NCBI RefSeq assembly: GCF_004005495.1
Contig: NZ_RZYA01000018.1
Location: forward strand, 62,001-126,000
Reading direction: 5' to 3'
DNA: 64,000 nt
From: Streptomyces antnestii
GTDB lineage: Bacteria; Actinomycetota; Actinomycetes; Streptomycetales; Streptomycetaceae
The notes under the pieces are model-generated. The model made no database searches. It had not been told where the DNA came from and saw nothing but the letters and a program-made list of their open reading frames with translations. A program made the translations under genes and the position numbers. This document shows positions 51,769 through 59,321 of this stretch, piece by piece (the stretch's first letter is position 1; each line of letters opens with the position of its first letter).

Positions 51769-52428
51769 TCACGCCAGGGCGGCGTTGTTCATCTTCCGGG
51801 TGGAGACGATCTGGTCGATCAGGCCGTACGCCAGGGCGTCCTCGGCCGTGAGGATCTTGTCGCGCTCGATGTCGTCGCGGATCTTCTCGATCGGCGTCGT
51901 GGAGTGCTTGGCCAGCATCTCCTCCAGCTGCTCACGCATGCGGAGGATCTCGTTGGCCGCGATCTCCAGGTCGGAGAGCTGCTCACGGCCGGTGCCGCCG
52001 GAGGGCTGGTGGATCAGGACGCGGGCGTTCGGCAGCGCCATGCGCTTGCCCGCCGTACCGGCGGCGAGGAGCACGGCGGCCGCGGAGGACGCCTGGCCCA
52101 TGCAGACCGTCTGGATGTCCGGCTTCACGAACTGCATCGTGTCGTAGATGGCCGTGAGGGCCGTGAACGAGCCGCCGGGGCTGTTGATGTAGATGGAGAT
52201 GTCACGGTCCGGGTCCATCGACTCCAGGCACAGGAGCTGCGCCATGACGTCGTTGGCGGACGCGTCGTCGATCTGCACACCGAGGAAGATCACGCGCTCC
52301 TCGAAGAGCTTCGCGTACGGGTCGTACTCACGCACGCCCTGCGAGGTGCGCTCGACGAAGCGCGGGATGACATAGCGGTTGTCGACCTGGGGGCCGGTGT
52401 ACAGGCCGCTGCCGGGGATGTTGTTCAT
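51769..52428 (-). CDS. clpP2: ATP-dependent Clp protease proteolytic subunit ClpP2
   Basis: A 219-residue serine peptidase. The catalytic Ser is in CMGQASSAAAVLL, the His in LPNARVLIHQP, and the Asp in IERDKILTAEDAL. The ATG at 52428 (MNNIPGSGLYTGPQVDNRYV) is chosen; the N-terminal ~20 residues are expected to be trimmed. It follows clpP1 by 52 nt; the two subunits normally assemble into a mixed ClpP1P2 tetradecamer. Confidence 0.97.
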   Translation of the reverse strand: MNNIPGSGLYTGPQVDNRYVIPRFVERTSQGVREYDPYAKLFEERVIFLGVQIDDASANDVMAQLLCLESMDPDRDISIYINSPGGSFTALTAIYDTMQFVKPDIQTVCMGQASSAAAVLLAAGTAGKRMALPNARVLIHQPSGGTGREQLSDLEIAANEILRMREQLEEMLAKHSTTPIEKIRDDIERDKILTAEDALAYGLIDQIVSTRKMNNAALA

Positions 52429-52480
52429 GGTCGGTGTTCCGTCCTGGTGGAGGTGGGCTCGTTTAACCGCGTACCGGGAA

Positions 52481-53098
52481 TCAGGCCCCGGTACCGCCGC
52501 CGCCCGGAACACCCGTAGCGGCAGTGATGATCTCGTCGATGAGGCCGTAGGCCTTGGCCTCCTCGGCGGTGTACCAGCGGTCGCGGTCACCGTCGCGGAT
52601 GATCGTCTCCACGGTCTGTCCGGAGTGCCGGGCAGTGATCTCCGCCATGCGCTTCTTGGTACGCAGCAGGTACTCGGCCTGGATCTTGACGTCCGAGGCC
52701 GTACCGCCGATGCCGGCGGAGCCCTGGTGCATCAGGATGTCCGTGTTCGGGAGCGCGAAGCGCTTGCCGGCGGTGCCGCCCGTCAGCAGGAACTGGCCCA
52801 TGGAGGCGGCCATGCCCATGCCGATGGTGACGACGTCGTTCGGGATGTACTGCATGGTGTCGTAGATCGCCATGCCGGCCGTCACCGAGCCGCCGGGGCT
52901 GTTGATGTAGAGGTAGATGTCCTTGTCAGGGTCCGCGGCGAGGAGGAGCATCTGCGCCGTGATCTTGTTCGCGATCTCGTCGTCGACCTGCTGGCCGAGG
53001 AAGATGATCCGCTCACCGAGCAGCCGGTTGTAGACATGGTCGCCGAGGCCACCACCGATGGACGGCTCGCCGGCGGCGGAAGGCATCAGATTCGTCAC
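52481..53098 (-). CDS. clpP1: ATP-dependent Clp protease proteolytic subunit ClpP1
   Basis: A 205-residue peptidase. The catalytic Ser is in GMGMAASMGQFLL, the His in LPNTDILMHQGS, and the Asp is in the DRDRWYTAEEAKAYG segment. GTG 53098 (VTNLMPSAAGEPS) follows AGGTGGATAC. First gene of clpP1-clpP2. A ClgR-type site lies about 165 bp upstream of the start codon, which fits the known ClgR control of this operon in Streptomyces. Confidence 0.97.
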   Translation of the reverse strand: MTNLMPSAAGEPSIGGGLGDHVYNRLLGERIIFLGQQVDDEIANKITAQMLLLAADPDKDIYLYINSPGGSVTAGMAIYDTMQYIPNDVVTIGMGMAASMGQFLLTGGTAGKRFALPNTDILMHQGSAGIGGTASDVKIQAEYLLRTKKRMAEITARHSGQTVETIIRDGDRDRWYTAEEAKAYGLIDEIITAATGVPGGGGTGA

Positions 53099-53217
53099 GT
53101 ATCCACCTGCTCGTCTCTGACGGCAACGCGCCGTCTCGCGTCTTCTGCGGAGGGCTGGGGCCCGCGTGTGTGTGCCGTCTCCGACGGCGCCGGGGACTCC
53201 TGCCCTCGTACTCATGG

Positions 53218-53275
53218 ACCCTAACGCGCGGGCCCCTCCGGGGAATCCCGCGAAGGTAGCTGTTCGCTGTGAGCG
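53218..53275 (-). promoter_or_regulatory. clpP1 promoter region with ClgR-like box
   Basis: GTTCGC-TGTGA-GCG (53262-53275, plus-strand reading) matches the GTTCGC-N5-GCG motif reported for the Streptomyces Clp regulator ClgR. About 40 bp nearer the gene, a TAGGGT (-10-like, 53223-53218 on the minus strand) could place a start point near 53211, putting the box around -57, a suitable activator position. The -35 is poor, as expected for an activated promoter. Confidence 0.65.
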
Positions 53276-53305
53276 CAGGTCCGCTGCGCTCGCTGAGCGG
53301 CCTTT

Positions 53306-53448
53306 GAGGCGCGGGGAACTGCGCGCTCAGCCCCCTCAGAGCCGCACCCGCCATAGGGCCTCGCGGGGCACGCGCGTCTGCGGCCCGGTGGGGGCTTGTC
53401 GCGCCCACGCGGCGGAGCCGCAGATGTAACAGCCCCGCGCCCCTGGAG
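53306..53448. repeat. Dispersed Streptomyces GC-rich fold-back element, copy A
   Basis: It contains GCGCGGGGAACTGCGCG, GGTGGGGGCTTGTCGCGC and GCCCCGCGCCCC, blocks that recur inverted in copy B (57810-58003). The two halves of the element can fold on each other. It lies between clpP1 and tig in a 416-bp gene-free gap. Confidence 0.7.
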
Positions 53449-53453
53449 GGCGC

Positions 53454-53490
53454 GATGGGCCCCGGGACATGACACGTCCCGGGGCCCATC
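53454..53490. terminator. Terminator downstream of tig
   Basis: GATGGGCCCCGGGAC and its exact inverse (15 bp) around an 8-nt loop, 24 bp after the tig stop codon on the minus strand. Confidence 0.8.
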
Positions 53491-53514
53491 GTGCGTACTG
53501 TCAGAGCGAAGCGA

Positions 53515-54900
53515 TTACGCCTCGGTGGTCTCCTCGGCCGCGCCGTCGACGACGGCCTCGACCGTCTCCTCGGCGGCGGCAGCCTCTTCCTCGTCCTCGA
53601 GGTCGACGATCTCGCCGTTCGTGTCCTTGACCGTGGCGGCCTCGACGACGACCGCGAGGGCCTTTCCGCGGGCGACCTCGCCGACCAGCATCGGGACCTG
53701 GCCGCCTTCGACGACGGCCTGGGCGAACTGGTCGGGGGACATGCCGGAGGACTGCGCGCGCCGCATGAGGTGCTCGGTGAGCTCCTCCTGGTTGACGTTC
53801 AGCTTCTCCTTGTTGACGAGCTCGTCGAGCACGAACTGCGTCTTGATGCCCTTGACCGCGGCAGCCTCGGTCTCGGTGTCGAACTCCTCGCGGGACTTGC
53901 CCTGGATCTCCAGGTACTTGTCCAGGTCGAGGCCCATCTGGCCGAGCTGGTGGTGCTCGAGGTTGTGCGTGCGGGTCTGGATCTCGTCCGCGAGGAGCTT
54001 CTCGGGGACGGGGACCTCGACCAGCTCGAGCAGCTTCTCCAGGACACGCTCCTGGGCCTGCGTGGCCTGGTCGTACTGCTTCATGTTCTCGAGGCGCTTG
54101 CGGCTGTCGGCCTTCAGCTCGTCGAGGGTGTCGAACTCGGAGGCGAGCTGGGCGAACTCGTCGTCCAGGCCCGGGAGTTCACGGGCGGCGACCTGGGTGA
54201 CCTTGACGGTGACCTCGGCCTCCTTGCCCTCGGCGGAGCCGCCCTTGAGCTCGGAGGTGAAGGTGGCCTCGCCACCGGCCTCCAGGCCCTTCACGGCCTC
54301 GTCGATGCCTTCGAGGAGCTCGCCGGAGCCGATCGTGTAGGAGACGCCGGAAGCGACGCCGTCCTCCAGGACCTCGCCGTCGACCTTGGCCTCGAGGTCG
54401 ATCGTGACGACGTCGCCGTCCTGGGCGGCACGCTCGACCGGGGAGGTCGAGGCGAAGCGCTCACGGAGCTGCTCGACGGACTTGTCGACGTCCTCGTCGG
54501 AGACCTCGATGGCGTCGACCTCGACCTCGATGCCGGAGTAGTCCGGGATCTCGATGGTCGGGCGGACGTCGACCTCGGCGGTGAAGTTCAGCGTCTCGCC
54601 GTCCTTCAGCTCCGTGATGTCGACCTCGGGCTGGCCGAGCACGTTGAGCTCGGCCTCGTTGACCGCTTCGGTGTAGAACTTCGGAAGCGCGTCGTTGACC
54701 GCCTCCTCCAGGACCGCACCGCGGCCGAAGCGCTGGTCGATGACGCGGGCCGGGATCTTGCCCTTGCGGAAGCCCTTCACCGTGACCTGCTGGTTGATCT
54801 TCTTGTACGCCGCGTCGAGGCTGTCCTTGAGCTCCTCGAAGGGCACCTCGATGCTGAGCCGAACCCGGGTCGGGTTCAGGGTCTCCACGGCGCTCTTCAC
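53515..54900 (-). CDS. tig: Trigger factor
   Basis: A 461-residue ribosome-associated chaperone. The ribosome-binding signature GFRKGKIP is near residue 43, a PPIase (FKBP-like) domain spans about 150-240, and a helical C-terminal arm region follows. The tail is acidic (EEEAAAAEETVEAVVDGAAEE). It starts at GTG 54900 with AGGAG 8 nt upstream. Next to clpP1P2-clpX, the classic proteostasis gene set. Confidence 0.97.
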   Translation of the reverse strand: MKSAVETLNPTRVRLSIEVPFEELKDSLDAAYKKINQQVTVKGFRKGKIPARVIDQRFGRGAVLEEAVNDALPKFYTEAVNEAELNVLGQPEVDITELKDGETLNFTAEVDVRPTIEIPDYSGIEVEVDAIEVSDEDVDKSVEQLRERFASTSPVERAAQDGDVVTIDLEAKVDGEVLEDGVASGVSYTIGSGELLEGIDEAVKGLEAGGEATFTSELKGGSAEGKEAEVTVKVTQVAARELPGLDDEFAQLASEFDTLDELKADSRKRLENMKQYDQATQAQERVLEKLLELVEVPVPEKLLADEIQTRTHNLEHHQLGQMGLDLDKYLEIQGKSREEFDTETEAAAVKGIKTQFVLDELVNKEKLNVNQEELTEHLMRRAQSSGMSPDQFAQAVVEGGQVPMLVGEVARGKALAVVVEAATVKDTNGEIVDLEDEEEAAAAEETVEAVVDGAAEETTEA

Positions 54901-55041
54901 GGTTCGGTCTCCTTGGGGGCTGACTTCTGGGTTCCTGCCCGGTTAAGAGACACACGGGCACGCAGCTTGCATAGTAACGGCAAGCCGGAGCCGACCCACA
55001 ACGCGATCTTGAGGAGAGGTTGACGGCTGTTGAGACGCTGG

Positions 55042-55115
55042 TCGGGGTGGCGGGATTTGAACCCACGGCCTTCCGCTCCCAAAGCGGACGCGCTACCAAG
55101 CTGCGCCACACCCCG
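55042..55115 (-). tRNA. tRNA-Pro (anticodon TGG)
   Basis: A 74-nt cloverleaf without encoded CCA. Acceptor stem CGGGGTG/CACCCCG, anticodon stem TCCGC/GCGGA around loop TTTGGGA (anticodon TGG), T arm GTGGG-TTCAAAT-CCCGC, discriminator A. Confidence 0.97.
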
Positions 55116-55254
55116 TCGGTGCGAGACGTAGGGTACATGCACGCGGCCGGTGCGGCTCCCGCATTGCGAGCGGCGGAATGCGGTGTGCGGTGACGGCTTC
55201 CGACCCGCTACGATGCTTCCCGTTGCCGCGGTCACCGACCTGCGGCAGTGCTGT

Positions 55255-55325
55255 GCGGGCGTAGCTCAATGGTAGAGCCCTAGTCTTCCAAACTAGCTAC
55301 GCGGGTTCGATTCCCGTCGCCCGCT
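55255..55325 (+). tRNA. tRNA-Gly (anticodon TCC)
   Basis: A 71-nt cloverleaf without encoded CCA. Acceptor stem GCGGGCG/CGCCCGC, anticodon stem CTAGT/ACTAG around loop CTTCCAA (anticodon TCC), T loop TTCGATT, discriminator T. Divergent from tRNA-Pro, followed by its own terminator. Confidence 0.97.
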
Positions 55326-55331
55326 CTTGTG

Positions 55332-55373
55332 GCCCCGGGCCCGGTTCTCAGGAACCGGGCCCGGGGCTTTTTT
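55332..55373 (+). terminator. Terminator of tRNA-Gly
   Basis: GCCCCGGGCCCGGTTC/GAACCGGGCCCGGGGC, a 16-bp stem with a short loop followed by six T. Confidence 0.92.
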
Positions 55374-55425
55374 GCGTGCCTCGTGCGCCTCGCGCATCTC
55401 GTACGCCTCGTGCGCGGAGGTCCGG

Positions 55426-55629
55426 TCAGAAGCGGATCGAGTTGATCATGCCCGCTATCGAGTTCAAGAACCTCTGGATGTCGTTGGCCATTCCGGTCGA
55501 GGCGAGGAAGAACCCGAACAGGATCGCCACGATGGCAGGCCCTGCCTTGATCGACCCTCCCCGGATCAGCACCACGAGAATGATCGCCAACAGCAGTACC
55601 ACTGACAGCGAAATGGCCACACTGATCAC
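55426..55629 (-). CDS. Small hydrophobic membrane protein, 67 aa
   Basis: GTG to TGA. Two hydrophobic helices, VAISLSVVLLLAIILVVLI and AGPAIVAILFGFFLASTGM, joined by RGGSIK, and an amphipathic C-terminal helix (NDIQRFLNSIAGMINSI). Codon bias and a compact composition support a real gene. Small two-helix proteins of this look are common on Streptomyces chromosomes and plasmids, but I cannot assign a function. It stands alone on the minus strand. Confidence 0.75.
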   Translation of the reverse strand: MISVAISLSVVLLLAIILVVLIRGGSIKAGPAIVAILFGFFLASTGMANDIQRFLNSIAGMINSIRF

Positions 55630-56110
55630 ACCCTAGGTCGGTCCGCTCTCCCGGCCCGGGGGTACGACCACGCACACCCCCGCCAGAACCATCGTGCCAC
55701 CAACACGGCTTCCGTATGCGGCGGGTGACGCATCGTTCGGCCACCGGCGCGCGGGGGCGCGACGGCCCGGCGCCCATGGGGCACATGATCAGCGCGCGTT
55801 CCGGGGGCAATTTCGCGGGATCCCGTGGCCGGTAATTCGGCCTGATCGTTTCCATGCACACACAGCATGTCCACATGACGGGCACGAGCGGGCCGGCATG
55901 CGTTGTTCGTCGTTAATTCGAATTGTCGCGGCGGACACATCCCGGCCGGTCGAGTGTGACCGATATGCACTATTTAATCGGAATGAAAGCGGTCATAACG
56001 GACTGATATGGATGCCTCCCGAAGTTGCGTCCGAAGGCCTGCGGAAACGTCGCGATCGCTATGCCGACTTCTCCGAATCAGGGGTACTCGCGCGCTAAGG
56101 AGGATTTGGC
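55630..56110. other. Gene-poor, relatively AT-rich region upstream of the acyltransferase
   Basis: About 480 bp with no assured gene and lower GC than the surroundings from roughly 55840 to 56010, including ATTTAAT and TTCGTCGTTAATTCGAATT. It probably holds promoter and leader elements of the acyltransferase gene. A 28-codon ORF (56012-56098) and a shorter one with a TTA codon near 55965 lie in it. Confidence 0.45.
56012..56098 (+). CDS. Possible upstream ORF of the acyltransferase (28 aa)
   Basis: ATG to TAA, MPPEVASEGLRKRRDRYADFSES plus five residues. Its TAA is the first bases of the TAAGGAGG ribosome site of the acyltransferase, whose GTG start lies 12 nt after the stop, an arrangement suggesting translational coupling. 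It has no obvious ribosome site of its own and modest codon bias, so it may be fortuitous. Confidence 0.3.
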   Translation: MPPEVASEGLRKRRDRYADFSESGVLAR

Positions 56111-57304
56111 GTGAGGGTTTTACGAAATACCGCGGGCGCCGCTAGGGTGCCTCAGATGTTCCGCGCTGCCCCCACCCGAGCCCCGCTCCCTGCGGCACAG
56201 AGGACCCCATCACACGAGCCACCGAACACGGCAGCCGCCTCCCCCACGCCGGCCGCCAAGCCCGCGAAACAGCGGGACGCGTTCTTCGACAACGCCAAGT
56301 ACCTGGCCATCGTCTTTGTCGCGATGGGCCACTCCTGGGAACCGCTGACGGATCACAGCCGCGCCGCCGAGGCGCTCTATATGACCGTCTACACGTTCCA
56401 CATGCCGGCGTTCATCATCATCTCCGGCTACTTCTCCCGCAGCTTCGACATGCGTCCGGACCGGCTCCGGCGCCTGATCACCGGGGTGCTGGTCCCGTAC
56501 GTGATCTTCGAGGTCGCGTACACCTTCTTCAAGCGCTGGGCGGACAACGATCCGACGCAGCCCATCAGCCTGCTCGACCCCTGGTACCTGACCTGGTTCC
56601 TGGTCGCCCTGTTCGTATGGCGGCTCACCACCCCGCTGTGGAAGATCATCCGCTGGCCGGTGCCGCTCGCGGTCGCCATCGCGGTACTCGCCTCCGTCTC
56701 CCCCGACATCGGTGACGACCTCGACCTCCAGCGCGTCCTGCAGTTCCTCCCCTTCTTCGTACTCGGCCTGTTCCTGAAGCCCGAGCACTTCCAGCTGGTG
56801 CGCCGGCGCGAGGTGCGGATCCTGTCCGTGCCGGTCTTCGCGGCGGCGGTGGTGCTCGCGTACTGGGCCGCTCCGCGGATGACGTCGGCGTGGTTCTACC
56901 ACCGCGACAGCGCGCAGGAGCTGGGCGCGCCGTGGTGGGCGGGCGTCGTGATGACGCTCGCGCTGTTCGGCTGCTCGGTCGTCCTCACGGCGTGCTTCTT
57001 CGCCTGGGTGCCGCGCCGGAAGATGTGGTTCACCGTCCTTGGCGCGGGGACGCTGTACGGCTACCTGCTGCACGGCTTCATCGCCAAGGGCTCCCGTTTC
57101 TGGGGCTGGTTCGACGACTACGCCTGGCTGCACAAGCCGCTGGGCGAGGTGTTCGTGACGGTCGTCGCGGCGACCGTCGTGACGGCGCTGTGCACGCCGC
57201 CGGTGCAGCGGATGTTCCGCTTCGCCATGGAGCCCAAGATGGAATGGGCGTTCAAGAAGGACGCGGCCCAGCTGGCGCGCGACCGCGGACGCGCCAAGGC
57301 CTAG
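56111..57304 (+). CDS. Acyltransferase family 3 / fucose 4-O-acetylase-like membrane protein, with TTA codon
   Basis: A 397-residue polytopic membrane protein with about ten helices, of the OafA/fucose 4-O-acetylase type that acetylates glycans or lipids. The opening of the fold is FFDNAKYLAIVFVAMGHSWEPL with the conserved His, followed by TFHMPAFIIISGYFSR. AAGGAGG lies 7-8 nt before the GTG at 56111, and codon 4 from there is TTA, which in Streptomyces requires the bldA tRNA. An alternative ATG at 56156 (MFRAAPTR) avoids the TTA and the atypical codons before it. The acceptor substrate is unknown. Confidence 0.85.
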   Translation: MRVLRNTAGAARVPQMFRAAPTRAPLPAAQRTPSHEPPNTAAASPTPAAKPAKQRDAFFDNAKYLAIVFVAMGHSWEPLTDHSRAAEALYMTVYTFHMPAFIIISGYFSRSFDMRPDRLRRLITGVLVPYVIFEVAYTFFKRWADNDPTQPISLLDPWYLTWFLVALFVWRLTTPLWKIIRWPVPLAVAIAVLASVSPDIGDDLDLQRVLQFLPFFVLGLFLKPEHFQLVRRREVRILSVPVFAAAVVLAYWAAPRMTSAWFYHRDSAQELGAPWWAGVVMTLALFGCSVVLTACFFAWVPRRKMWFTVLGAGTLYGYLLHGFIAKGSRFWGWFDDYAWLHKPLGEVFVTVVAATVVTALCTPPVQRMFRFAMEPKMEWAFKKDAAQLARDRGRAKA

Positions 57305-57315
57305 GTTTACGACAA

Positions 57316-57762
57316 CTACGGCTGGGCGCGCAGGCCCAGGAGTGCCCGCATCGTCGCGTACTTCTGGGTCAGGCGCTCCCGCGTCGGCGGGTCCAGTGCC
57401 GCGAGGCGGGCCGGGTCCGCGTTGTGGGCCAGGTCCGACTCCTTGACCAGGAGCGCGCCCGGAGTGGCCAGAATTCGCTCCGCGTACGCCTCCTGAGGTT
57501 CGCCGGCGCGCTTGGTGAGGGCGAGGACGACGGCCTTGGTGCGGTCGGTGAGGGCGGCGGTGTCGAGCCAGTCCCGCGAGAGCGCGTCGTCCTCGACCGC
57601 GTCGTGCAGCCAGGCCGCCGCGATCTGCTCGTCGTCGCCGCCCCGGGCACGTACCCCTTCGGCGACCGCCTCCAGGTGTTCCGTGTAGGGGCGTCCGGCC
57701 TTGTCGGTCTGGGCGGCGTGGGCCCGGCGTGCCAGGGCCTCCACCTCGGCGAGGGTCAGCAT
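57316..57762 (-). CDS. HD-domain phosphohydrolase resembling the RSH (ppGpp hydrolase) fold
   Basis: A 148-residue single-domain protein. The segments ARRAHAAQTDKAGRPYTEHLEAVA and AAWLHDAVEDD match the two His/Asp motifs of the HD domain of RelA/SpoT-type hydrolases and their small relatives (Mesh1-like): a His near residue 11, then HL near 23, then HD..ED near 51. No synthetase, TGS or ACT domain is present. It may hydrolyse (p)ppGpp or other nucleotides. ATG 57762 follows AGGG. Convergent with the acyltransferase (11 bp between stops). Confidence 0.85.
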   Translation of the reverse strand: MLTLAEVEALARRAHAAQTDKAGRPYTEHLEAVAEGVRARGGDDEQIAAAWLHDAVEDDALSRDWLDTAALTDRTKAVVLALTKRAGEPQEAYAERILATPGALLVKESDLAHNADPARLAALDPPTRERLTQKYATMRALLGLRAQP

Positions 57763-57809
57763 GTCGCCGACCCTATGTCTCGCGCGGGCTGGCCCGTCGG
57801 GGAGTTTCA

Positions 57810-58003
57810 GGGTGCGGCTTCGTCGCGGGGTGCGGCTCCGGTGGGGGCTGGTCGCGCAGTTCCCCGCGCCCCTTGAGATGCGCACTGCGTGCGCCATCTC
57901 ATCGGGGCAATGCTGCGCGCAGCGCATGCATTTCAGGGGCGCGGGGCTGTGTCATCAGCGACTCCGCCGCGTGGGCGCGACCAGCCACGACGAAGCCGCA
58001 CCC
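57810..58003. repeat. Dispersed Streptomyces GC-rich fold-back element, copy B
   Basis: A ~195-bp hairpin-capable element. The outer arms GGGTGCGGCTTCGTCG (57810-57825) and CGACGAAGCCGCACCC (57988-58003) are exact inverses. Inner pairs GGCTGGTCGCGC/GCGCGACCAGCC and CCCCGCGCCCCTTGA/TCAGGGGCGCGGGG extend the stem. Same building blocks as copy A (53306-53448). Confidence 0.8.
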
Positions 58004-58024
58004 GGCAACGAACCCGCAGCCCCC

Positions 58025-59173
58025 TCACGCCTCCCGGCATATGAGGAGCAGCGCCCTGTCGTCGTTGACGTCCTTGGCCACCGCCTCGATGAGGTGCCAG
58101 GCCGCGCCGTGGAAGCCGCCGGAGACATAGCGGTCCGCCTCGCCGGTGAGGCGGTCGATGCCCTCGGCGATGTCCCGGTCGGACGTCTCGACGAGGCCGT
58201 CCGTGAAGAGCATCAGCACGTCGCCGGGGCGCAGCGAGCCCTTGATGGGGTCGAACTGGGCACCGTCGTACACGCCGAGGAGCGGGCCCTCGGCGGCCTT
58301 CTCCTCCCAGCGCCCGCTGCCCGCGCTGAGCTGGAGGCCCGGCGGGTGCCCCGCGGAGAAGAGTTCGTAGTCGCCCGACTCCAGGTCGAGGACCAGGTGG
58401 ATGGAGGTCGCGAAGCCCTCGTCCCAGTCCTGGCGGAGCAGATACGCGTTCGCGGCGGGCAGGAAGGCGTGCGGCGGGAGCGAGCCGAGCAGGCCGCCGA
58501 AGGCGCCGGACAGGAGCAGGGCCCGTGAGCCCGCGTCCATGCCCTTGCCCGAGACGTCCGTGAGGACCGCCTCCAGGGTCCGGCCGCCGTTCGTGCGGGC
58601 CGCGACCACGAAGTCACCGGAGAAGGACTGGCCGCCGGCCGGCCGCAGCGCCATCTCGCGGTGCCAGCCCTCGGGCAGCTGCGGCAGCTTGCTCTGGACG
58701 CGGATGCGTTCGCGCAGGTCGAACAGCATGGTGCCACCGCGCCGCCAGGGCACGCCGACGCGGCTGCGGAACTGGGCGATGAGCAGGCCGAAGAAGCCGC
58801 AGGCGGCCACGACGAGGACGGTGCCGGGGGTGACCCGGGCCGCGCCCTCCGCGTAGGGGCCGAGCTTGGCCGATTCCACGATCATCGCGGCCGCGGCGGC
58901 CGCGTACAGGCCGAGGAGGCTGGCCGGGCGGAGCACCAGGCCGCCCGCCACGATCGGCAGGACGAGCGCCGTCGGGGAGCACCACACCGGGTCGACGAGG
59001 GTTCCGAGGGTGATGACCGGGACGGTGAGGAGCAGTCCCACGAGCGCGACCCAGTCGGAGCCCTCGCCGCGGAAGTAGTCGACACCCGACTTGCGCAGCG
59101 CGATGCGGGCCCGGTGCAGTCTCATCTTCATCCGGGCCGGAAACGTCTCGGCTTGCGCGCGTCGTCCTGCCAT
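58025..59173 (-). CDS. Membrane-anchored SpoIIE/PP2C-type Ser/Thr phosphatase
   Basis: A 382-residue protein with four or five N-terminal hydrophobic segments (about 45-145) and a C-terminal SpoIIE-like phosphatase domain (about 175-382). Metal-binding signatures are SFSGDFVVAARTNGGRTLEAVLTDVSGKG, ELFSAGHPPGLQL, and MLFTDGLVETSDRD. Such phosphatases typically act on anti-sigma-factor antagonists. No sensor (PAS/GAF) domain is present, so the membrane part may sense the signal. ATG at 59173. Divergent from the Eis-like gene. Confidence 0.92.
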   Translation of the reverse strand: MAGRRAQAETFPARMKMRLHRARIALRKSGVDYFRGEGSDWVALVGLLLTVPVITLGTLVDPVWCSPTALVLPIVAGGLVLRPASLLGLYAAAAAAMIVESAKLGPYAEGAARVTPGTVLVVAACGFFGLLIAQFRSRVGVPWRRGGTMLFDLRERIRVQSKLPQLPEGWHREMALRPAGGQSFSGDFVVAARTNGGRTLEAVLTDVSGKGMDAGSRALLLSGAFGGLLGSLPPHAFLPAANAYLLRQDWDEGFATSIHLVLDLESGDYELFSAGHPPGLQLSAGSGRWEEKAAEGPLLGVYDGAQFDPIKGSLRPGDVLMLFTDGLVETSDRDIAEGIDRLTGEADRYVSGGFHGAAWHLIEAVAKDVNDDRALLLICREA

Positions 59174-59321
59174 TGCTCGTGGACCCTATCCATCGGGCCA
59201 CGGGCTTCGCACGGGAGGTCCCACTTGTCCCTCTTCCCGGGCCTCTTGGGGTGGCCGAAGGGGGCCGCACGGCGGGGAAAATCTCTCGCTTCGTCCGCGG
59301 TGTCCTGGTAGGGATGGGCTT

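Noticed and set aside
55042..55325. tRNA-Pro/tRNA-Gly as phage attachment sites
   Set aside because: No integrase, no duplicated tRNA 3' end and no compositional shift nearby.
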